A stretch of DNA of 5,111 bases from UMGS1851 sp900555605 (GTDB lineage: Bacteria; Bacillota; Clostridia; UBA1212; UBA1255): positions 1 through 5,111 of the forward strand of contig CABROF010000128.1 in the NCBI GenBank assembly GCA_902472555.1. The letters run 5' to 3'. Positions 1 through 4,365 of this stretch are shown piece after piece (the stretch's first letter is position 1; each line of letters begins with the position of its first letter). Both the position numbers and the translations under genes were made by a program. The notes beneath the pieces were generated by a model. It ran no database searches and had not been told where the DNA came from. It saw only the letters and a list, made by a program, of their open reading frames with translations.

Positions 1-7
1 AAAATCT

Positions 8-63
8 TCCCGGCAAAGTCATGGCAAATCGTGATTTTACCGGGATTTATTATATGATTTTTT
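8..63 (+). terminator. Hairpin with T-rich tail, probable intrinsic terminator
   Basis: Bases 8-23 pair with 30-45: a six-pair GC-rich base (TCCCGG with CCGGGA), one C/A mismatch (14/39), then nine more pairs including two G-U, closing a six-base loop. It is followed by TTTATTATAT and a run of six T at 58-63. This fits a rho-independent terminator for a plus-strand gene lying left of the window. On the opposite strand the same stem is followed by AGATTTT, so it could also stop leftward transcription. The upstream gene itself is not visible, and the longest T run is about 13 bases from the stem, so a structured RNA end other than a terminator remains possible. Confidence 0.55.
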
Positions 64-78
64 CTTTCGTTCGACTTT

Positions 79-106
79 TTTACATTCCCTTTTAAAGTGT
101 TAAAAA
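79..106 (+). promoter_or_regulatory. Candidate sigma-A promoter for the ADP-ribosylglycohydrolase-like gene
   Basis: TTTACA (79-84, one mismatch to TTGACA) is followed after 16 bases by TAAAAA (101-106, two mismatches to TATAAT). A TG sits at 98-99, in the extended -10 position. It is the best pair I could find between the upstream hairpin and the gene start at 211. It would give a 5' leader of about 100 bases. The region is so AT-rich that -10-like hexamers are common (CATAAT at 111, TATCAT at 159, TATAAA at 185), none with a good -35. Confidence 0.35.
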
Positions 107-150
107 ACGTCATAATGATTTCTTATATCCCATCACTCTCTTTTTCACGC

Positions 151-185
151 ACTTCGTATATCATTATTTTTGCAGTACGCGAAGT
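151..185. repeat. Short inverted repeat in the leader of the first gene
   Basis: ACTTCG (151-156) and CGAAGT (180-185) are exact inverted copies separated by 23 bases. The second copy ends about 14 bases before the Shine-Dalgarno of the gene at 211. It could be a weak RNA stem or a half-site pair for a regulator. Six-base arms can occur by chance, so this is a note rather than a firm operator call. Confidence 0.25.
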
Positions 186-210
186 ATAAAACAGAAATGA
201 GGAATGCAAT

Positions 211-2160
211 ATGAAAGTGAAGATGGAATGGGAACGTTTTTTAGACAAAGTATATGGCTGCTGGATCGGAAAATGTGTCTCCGGTACGATCGGCGCACCA
301 TACGAGGGGTATAAAGGAACGCTCCAGGTAGCTTATGATCCAAAGCTGATTGAAAATATGCTGCCCAATGACGATCTGGATCTGCAGGTACTGTGGCTGG
401 AAGCAGTTGAAAAGAAAGGTCCGGACGTCACTTCCCGCGATCTGGCGGATATCTTTTATGAAAAATGCCCGTACGCCCCCGGCGAATATGCAACCTTCAA
501 AAAGAATTATGCCTTGGGGATTGCGCCGCCGCTTTCCGGAAAATTCAACAATAATTTTTATATTGACGGGATGGGCTGTCCGATTCGTTCGGAAATCTGG
601 GCATGTCTCGCCCCGGGCGACGGGAAGCTTGCTGCTGAATTGTCTTCCCTGGACGGATGTCTCGATCATTACGGGGAATCGATCATTGCAGAACAATATC
701 TTGCTGCGCTGGAGGCGCTGGCATTTACACACGAAGGCACGCTCCGGGAACTCGTTGAGGCTGCCTTAGCATATATTGATCCGGACACGCGGTTTGCCGG
801 TCTTATCCGAAATATTCTCTCCTGGTGCAGGCAATCTGAAGACCCGCATACGGTATTTGCAAAGGTGCTGCGGGACTACGGACATCCGGACTGTACAAAT
901 ATGTATCAGAATATGGGAATTACTGTGATTGCATTGCTGCTGGGTGGAGAAGATCTGCTCGATACCACAATGATGGCTCTGAACTGCGGATTTGACACTG
1001 ACTGCACCTGCGCTACGGTAGGCGCGGTCATCGGCATTTTACAAGGCGGCAAAGCAATTATGAAAAAGCACGGCTTTGCCGAGCAGCGCTATATTCTCAG
1101 CGTCAACACAACCCGCAGATCAGACAGGGTGTGGGATCTGGCAGAAGATACCGCATTGGCCGCCCTCCGGTTTGCCCGGCAGAACAGCTGTGTATCAATT
1201 GAACATGCACCTGCTGTGCCTGCTGCCGCAGAAACGCAGGCGCCCCTAACTTGGTCCGTCGTCTATGAAAACGACTGTCCCTGCCTTGCGCCGGATCAGA
1301 CGGGCCGCGCCGTGTTTCATATTGCAGCCGAGGCGCATCCTCTGCAGGGAGTTGTGACCTTTACCGCACCGGACGGCATAATCATTTCACCTGAACGGGT
1401 GGATTTCAGCGCCGCGCCGGAGGCAGAAGCGATGATTCCCATTACAGTCCGGACATCGGCGGCGCTTCCTGTCCTGATGAATAAAAATATCATAAAGGCA
1501 GAAATCCAGACGGAAGACAAAGCGCCTATTTCAGCGGAATTCGGCTTTGCAGGCGCTCAGCTCTGGCGGGTTTACGGTCCCTTCTGGGAGAACGTAACAT
1601 ATGTTGCGCCGCCTGCTGCATGCGAATCCTACTATGCCGGGCTCCACGGTGAAACAGAAGACGAACGGTCAGAGGTTACACGGCAGTTTCACCTGAATAT
1701 GAAAGCGGACTGGGATCAGCCGTATCTGGAAGCACAGCTGCTGGAGGGACAGCCGCTTCCCGCTGCCCTTGCCGGTCATCCCCTTTATCAAGGAATCGTA
1801 AAATCCATCTGCTGCGACCGTTTTTCTTTTTCAGATCTTTTTGGATTCCGCGGTCCCTGTGTTGCTTACCTGGTCCGGGACCTGTATGTGCCGGAGGACA
1901 TGACCATGTGCATCCAAATCGGGCATTCTGACAAATTTAAATTCTGGCTGAACGGAATTCTAATGGCAGAACGCAGCGGGACCGAGAGCTGGACGCCGGA
2001 AAATGTACACAGGAAATCGATTGCATTCAAAAAAGGCCTGAACCGCATTGTGCTGAAACTTGCACGTACCAACGGCTGTTCAGATTTCAGTATGATGTTT
2101 ACGGTAAAGGGCTCCTGCTCTGATATGATCACCTGTTTGGGAAGCAGCTGCCGTATCTGA
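211..2160 (+). CDS. ADP-ribosylglycohydrolase family protein with C-terminal beta-rich extension
   Basis: Residues about 8-295 form an ADP-ribosylglycohydrolase (DraG/ARH) fold. The N-terminal glycine-rich motif GCWIGKCVSGTIGAP is at 17-31. An Asp-Asp pair in PNDDLD (52-57) and a second acidic cluster FDTDCT (261-266) match the two metal-binding sites of the family, followed by the helix ATVGAVIGILQGG. Known members remove ADP-ribose from proteins or small molecules using Mg ions; others probably act on related ribosides or sugars, and the substrate here is unknown. Residues about 340-649 are an extra region predicted by eye to be beta-sandwich: an Ig-like stretch near 365-445, then a jelly-roll-like segment around 550-630 (VRDLYVPED, KFKFWLNG, KGLNRIVLKLAR) like carbohydrate-binding appendages. 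There is no signal peptide or membrane segment, so it should be cytosolic. The start is supported by GAGGA at 199-203, 7 bases upstream. The last 19 residues hold three cysteines and look unlike the rest of the domain. No clear terminator follows. Confidence 0.88.
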   Translation: MKVKMEWERFLDKVYGCWIGKCVSGTIGAPYEGYKGTLQVAYDPKLIENMLPNDDLDLQVLWLEAVEKKGPDVTSRDLADIFYEKCPYAPGEYATFKKNYALGIAPPLSGKFNNNFYIDGMGCPIRSEIWACLAPGDGKLAAELSSLDGCLDHYGESIIAEQYLAALEALAFTHEGTLRELVEAALAYIDPDTRFAGLIRNILSWCRQSEDPHTVFAKVLRDYGHPDCTNMYQNMGITVIALLLGGEDLLDTTMMALNCGFDTDCTCATVGAVIGILQGGKAIMKKHGFAEQRYILSVNTTRRSDRVWDLAEDTALAALRFARQNSCVSIEHAPAVPAAAETQAPLTWSVVYENDCPCLAPDQTGRAVFHIAAEAHPLQGVVTFTAPDGIIISPERVDFSAAPEAEAMIPITVRTSAALPVLMNKNIIKAEIQTEDKAPISAEFGFAGAQLWRVYGPFWENVTYVAPPAACESYYAGLHGETEDERSEVTRQFHLNMKADWDQPYLEAQLLEGQPLPAALAGHPLYQGIVKSICCDRFSFSDLFGFRGPCVAYLVRDLYVPEDMTMCIQIGHSDKFKFWLNGILMAERSGTESWTPENVHRKSIAFKKGLNRIVLKLARTNGCSDFSMMFTVKGSCSDMITCLGSSCRI

Positions 2161-2190
2161 CAGAGCCTCTCGTTTTTTATCCATTTTCAT
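2080..2190 (-). CDS. Small 36-codon ORF antisense to the end of the first gene
   Basis: A minus-strand frame starts at ATG 2190 and stops at 2080-2082. It begins MKMDKKREALSDTAAASQTG and ends HHTEI. It is preceded by a perfect AAGGAG, 9 bases from the ATG, which is rare by chance. About 81 bases overlap the plus-strand gene ending at 2160. I recognise no family. It could be a real small protein, or the surviving 5' end of a longer leftward gene cut off by a rearrangement that joined it to the neighbouring coding sequence. The Lys-rich beginning reads like a normal cytosolic N-terminus, which slightly favours a relic or a real small protein over chance. Confidence 0.3.
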   Translation of the reverse strand: MKMDKKREALSDTAAASQTGDHIRAGALYRKHHTEI

Positions 2191-2199
2191 ATCGGCATT

Positions 2200-2205
2200 C
2201 TCCTT
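2200..2205 (-). promoter_or_regulatory. Perfect Shine-Dalgarno on the minus strand
   Basis: The minus strand reads AAGGAG here, 9 bases before the ATG at 2190. It is the main reason for listing the 36-codon antisense ORF. Confidence 0.45.
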
Positions 2206-2225
2206 GTATCTCTGTATTTTGATGA

Positions 2226-2256
2226 TATATATGAACGAAGGAAGCAGACCTATCAA
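2226..2256 (-). promoter_or_regulatory. Weak candidate promoter for the minus-strand small ORF
   Basis: On the minus strand TTGATA (2256-2251, one mismatch to TTGACA) is followed 17 to 19 bases later by the AT-rich run CATATATA (2233-2226), of which TATATA is the best -10 match, at 19-base spacing. The -35 is good but the -10 is poor. A start near 2217 would put a very short leader before the AAGGAG at 2205. Confidence 0.2.
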
Positions 2257-2282
2257 AGCATGAAGAGAAGGCGTGAAAAATC

Positions 2283-2465
2283 ATGTTTTGCCATATGAAG
2301 AAGGACGTGCCGCAGGATTGGGTCCGCGAACTAACCTATCACGGAATTCCCTTTCACGTAAGTGTAAATGAGAAACAGACCGTACAAAAGCTTTCGGCCG
2401 AAGCGGACGGCAGAATGCCGTTTCCGTATTGCTGCGAAGCGCTGTTTTTCCTCGGCCCTGCCTAA
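2283..2465 (+). CDS. Orphan 60-codon ORF, possible gene remnant
   Basis: The frame begins MFCHMKKDVPQDWVRELTYH and ends CCEALFFLGPA. An AAGG (2268-2271) lies 11 bases before the ATG, a weak and slightly distant ribosome binding site. I recognise no family; there is no signal peptide or membrane segment. After the TAA at 2463-2465 the same frame stays open to a TAA at 2587-2589, just before the cbrA ribosome binding site. The whole stretch could thus be a gene of about 100 codons broken by one stop codon, or a longer decayed gene. It could equally be chance reading of non-coding DNA. It lies upstream of the cbrA promoter and need not share its transcript. Confidence 0.3.
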   Translation: MFCHMKKDVPQDWVRELTYHGIPFHVSVNEKQTVQKLSAEADGRMPFPYCCEALFFLGPA

Positions 2466-2544
2466 CACAGGACCTTTGCTGTTTCTGCTAAGCCTGATTC
2501 CAGCCAAAGGCAGCATCTCTTGCGGCAAACTTCTGCGCCCGGAG

Positions 2545-2573
2545 TTGACGCTTTCCGAAAAATACAATATGAT
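2545..2573 (+). promoter_or_regulatory. Near-consensus sigma-A promoter for cbrA
   Basis: TTGACG (2545-2550) and TATGAT (2568-2573) each have one mismatch to the vegetative consensus and are separated by exactly 17 bases. Transcription would start near 2580, about 10 bases before the Shine-Dalgarno of cbrA, giving a normal short leader. Its position inside the longer open frame that begins at 2368 is strong evidence that translation starts at 2605. No terminator separates this promoter from the sigma and anti-sigma genes, so it may transcribe all three. Confidence 0.75.
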
Positions 2574-2589
2574 AACAATGCAAATTCAT

Positions 2590-2596
2590 AAAGGAG
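2590..2596 (+). promoter_or_regulatory. Shine-Dalgarno that fixes the cbrA start
   Basis: AAAGGAG lies 8 bases before the ATG at 2605. No comparable site precedes the upstream in-frame ATG codons at 2368, 2569 or 2578, so 2605 is the preferred start. Confidence 0.85.
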
Positions 2597-2604
2597 CCGA
2601 TTCT

Positions 2605-3714
2605 ATGGAAGAACGCTGGGATATTGCAATTGTAGGATTAGGGCCGGCCGGAGCAACCCTTGCCCGCCTGCTCCGGTCGGCAGATTTTAGAGTCATTGCA
2701 TTGGACCAAAAGGAAAAGAGCGGCAGCAACGGATTTCATAAGCCCTGCGGCGGTCTGCTGGCACCGGATGCGCAAAAAACCATGGCAGAAATGGGCTTGA
2801 ATCTGCAAAAAGAAATTTTGGTGGACCCACAGGTATTTTCCGTGCGCACCATTGATTTAGATACGGGAATCTTACGCTTTTATCAGCGCGCATATATCAA
2901 TATGGACAGGCATAAATTCGACTTGTGGCTGAAATCCTTGATACCGCCCTGTGTTGAAATCCGTCACGGGGCAACTTGTACAGACATTGAAAGAAAAGAG
3001 GACGGCTACTGTCTGACATATGCGGAGGGCGGCCATACAAATACGATCCACGCAGGAATCATAGTCGGCGCAGACGGTGCAAAATCCATTGTGCGCCGCT
3101 TTGCATTTCCCCGAAAGAAAATGAATTGTTATCTCTCCATCCAGCAGCACTTCAGTTCAGGTCTGCAAAATCCTTTTTACTCCTGCATCTTTGATTCTGA
3201 GAGTACAGACTGTTACAGCTGGGGCATCTGCAAGGACCATACGTTTGTATTCGGCGGCGCATATCCGATGAAAAATGCCAGAGAACGCTTTGAAAATCAA
3301 AAGAGACGCTTGATTGCACTTGGTTTCATCCGAGGAAACGGTCAGCCGGATAAGACGGAGGCATGTCTGGTTCTGCGTCCGAAAAGCTTTCGTGATTTCG
3401 CGACCGGTCATGATAATCTGTTTTTGATCGGTGAAGCCGCCGGACTGATCAGTCCAAGCTCTCTTGAGGGCATCAGCTATGCAATGAAAAGCGCGCGTCT
3501 GCTGGCGGAAATTCTGAATGCCGGAGGGAATACGGCAAATACGCAGTATCATAAGAAAACAGCCGCGCTGCGGCGAAAACTGATATTAAAGCGGCTGAAA
3601 TGTCCGTTCATGTATCAGCCGCTGCTTCGGAAAATCGTAATGAAAAGCGGAATCGGTACCATTCAGGTAGAATCCGAGGAAAGTCTTCTGTCAGGCGAAA
3701 GCAATTTGAAATAA
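2605..3714 (+). CDS. cbrA: CbrA-like FAD-dependent oxidoreductase (geranylgeranyl reductase-like family)
   Basis: The 369-residue product is close in length to E. coli CbrA (about 354). From memory it shares long stretches with it: CGGLLAPDAQ (48-57), the YQR-x-YIN segment (93-99), DLW-x-KSLIP (106-114), FYSCIFD (191-197), TDCYSW (201-206), FGGAYPMK (216-223) and SSLEGISYA (285-293). The dinucleotide-binding motif GLGPAG is at 11-16, with an acidic residue ending the second strand (D34). GADGAKS (155-161) and GEAAG (276-280) are the second and third FAD contacts; GEAAG replaces the more usual GD motif, as in E. coli CbrA. The protein should be a soluble or membrane-associated flavoenzyme. Relatives reduce isoprenoid chains; the true substrate of CbrA is not known to me. 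E. coli CbrA is reported to alter the envelope and give colicin M tolerance. The symbol rests on similarity and must not be confused with the unrelated Pseudomonas sensor kinase CbrA. It lies 65 bases upstream of the sigma gene. Confidence 0.88.
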   Translation: MEERWDIAIVGLGPAGATLARLLRSADFRVIALDQKEKSGSNGFHKPCGGLLAPDAQKTMAEMGLNLQKEILVDPQVFSVRTIDLDTGILRFYQRAYINMDRHKFDLWLKSLIPPCVEIRHGATCTDIERKEDGYCLTYAEGGHTNTIHAGIIVGADGAKSIVRRFAFPRKKMNCYLSIQQHFSSGLQNPFYSCIFDSESTDCYSWGICKDHTFVFGGAYPMKNARERFENQKRRLIALGFIRGNGQPDKTEACLVLRPKSFRDFATGHDNLFLIGEAAGLISPSSLEGISYAMKSARLLAEILNAGGNTANTQYHKKTAALRRKLILKRLKCPFMYQPLLRKIVMKSGIGTIQVESEESLLSGESNLK

Positions 3715-3734
3715 AAAATTTTACGGTCTGCAAT
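3706..3734 (+). promoter_or_regulatory. Weak candidate promoter for the sigma/anti-sigma pair
   Basis: TTGAAA (3706-3711, one mismatch), overlapping the cbrA stop codon, is followed after 17 bases by TGCAAT (3729-3734, two mismatches). It is the best vegetative-type pair in the 65-base gap. I looked for an ECF-type pair (AAC-type -35 with CGTC-type -10) that would indicate self-regulation: a CGTC occurs at 3745-3748, but no matching -35 lies at the right distance. Confidence 0.25.
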
Positions 3735-3767
3735 AAAACACGGACGTCATGCGTTAATAAACTGAAC

Positions 3768-3771
3768 GGAG
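3768..3771 (+). promoter_or_regulatory. Shine-Dalgarno that fixes the sigma-factor start
   Basis: GGAG sits 8 bases before the ATG at 3780. The frame is open back to 3600 but that would bury 115 bases inside cbrA and add 60 residues with no sigma-factor similarity. Confidence 0.7.
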
Positions 3772-3779
3772 CGTGTACT

Positions 3780-4361
3780 ATGCTTTTATTTGCAATGATA
3801 TATGAGGAAAAAGATATTCCGGGCACATACGGATCCATTGACCTTGACGAAGCGCTGCTGAAATCCATCGCAGACGGAGACTCCGCAGCATTTGAAGCAT
3901 TATATCTGCAGACGGAACGTACACTCTACGCATATCTGCTGTCTCTTCTGCGCAGCCATCACGATGCGTTGGACGTACTGCACGATACCTATCTGAAAAT
4001 CCGTTCTGCTGCCCATCTGTATAAGCCCATGGGAAAACCAATGGCATGGCTTTTCACCATTGCAAAAAATCTTGCCCTGAGCTATCACAGAAAAAGGCAG
4101 CGCGAACAGACTGATATCGCGGAGTTGGAAAACAACATGGAGTTTGCTTATGTAACGGACAGCACCGACCGCCTCGTACTTATGCGGGCACTGCAGATTC
4201 TCAGTGAGCAGGAACGGTCGATCATCCTGCTTCATGCGGTATCCGGAATGAAGCACAGCGAAATCGCCGGAGATTTAGGACTTCCCTTGTCCACCGTACT
4301 GTCCAAATATCACAGAGGCCTGAAGAAACTACGAAATCACCTGACTGGTGAGGAGGTATGA
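3780..4361 (+). CDS. ECF-type RNA polymerase sigma factor (sigma-70 family)
   Basis: The 193-residue product has the two-domain plan of extracytoplasmic-function sigma factors. Region 2 spans about 37-107: the DALDVLHDTYLKI helix (62-74) matches the core-binding region 2.2, and PMAWLFTIAKNLALSYHRKR (87-106) matches the -10 recognition helix. Region 4 spans about 136-188: LSEQERSIILLH followed by the helix-turn-helix MKHSEIAGDLGLPLSTVLSK, ending KKLRNHL, for -35 recognition. There is no region 1.1 or 3. It directs RNA polymerase to a special promoter set, and should be held inactive by the membrane protein encoded 4 bases downstream. An N-terminal extension of about 35 residues before region 2 is slightly longer than in minimal members; a start at the second Met (3795) is possible but lacks a ribosome binding site. 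The target regulon cannot be read from this window. Confidence 0.92.
   Translation: MLLFAMIYEEKDIPGTYGSIDLDEALLKSIADGDSAAFEALYLQTERTLYAYLLSLLRSHHDALDVLHDTYLKIRSAAHLYKPMGKPMAWLFTIAKNLALSYHRKRQREQTDIAELENNMEFAYVTDSTDRLVLMRALQILSEQERSIILLHAVSGMKHSEIAGDLGLPLSTVLSKYHRGLKKLRNHLTGEEV
4351..4356 (+). promoter_or_regulatory. Perfect Shine-Dalgarno of the anti-sigma gene, inside the sigma gene
   Basis: AGGAGG lies within the last codons of the sigma gene, 9 bases before the ATG at 4366. It implies translational coupling, keeping sigma and anti-sigma levels matched. A nearer ATG at 4358 meets a stop after three codons and is not the start. Confidence 0.85.
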
Positions 4362-4365
4362 ACCC

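Larger units (their letters stand above)
2161..2604. other. Spacer without a confident gene between the first gene and cbrA
   Basis: This 444-base stretch has no convincing protein family on either strand. It holds the start of the antisense small ORF, the orphan 60-codon plus-strand ORF at 2283, and the cbrA promoter and ribosome binding site near its right end. A run of six T at 2173-2178 follows the first gene, but the only stem before it is three base pairs, so I do not call a terminator. From about 2283 on, the base composition becomes GC-richer and coding-like, which suggests a decayed gene. Confidence 0.6.

Noticed and set aside
1866..2132. 88-codon minus-strand frame opposite the end of the first gene
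   Set aside because: It starts at GTG with no Shine-Dalgarno and lies wholly opposite a well-supported domain.
2161..2180. Terminator after the first gene
   Set aside because: The T6 run at 2173-2178 is preceded only by a three-pair stem (GAG/CTC with a three-base loop), too weak for an intrinsic terminator.
2260..2298. Tiny upstream frames MKRRREKSCFAI and MNEGSRPIKA as leader peptides
   Set aside because: Neither has a properly spaced ribosome binding site, and neither has runs of a regulatory amino acid or an attenuator hairpin.
2393..2402. Exact 10-base palindrome TTCGGCCGAA
   Set aside because: It lies inside the doubtful ORF, has no loop and no second copy, and does not sit at a promoter; chance is sufficient.
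2331..2567. 78-codon minus-strand frame opposite the orphan ORF
   Set aside because: It needs a TTG start with no ribosome binding site and has no recognisable features; it is more likely a shadow of the GC-rich stretch.
2368..2604. 79-residue N-terminal extension of cbrA in the longest open frame
   Set aside because: It has no ribosome binding site, contains the promoter at 2545-2573, and shows no similarity to CbrA, whose dinucleotide-binding motif belongs about 10 residues from the start.
3600..3779. 60-residue N-terminal extension of the sigma factor
   Set aside because: It would overlap cbrA by 115 bases and encodes a Ser/Arg/Asn-rich sequence unlike sigma factors; GGAG at 3768 supports the start at 3780.
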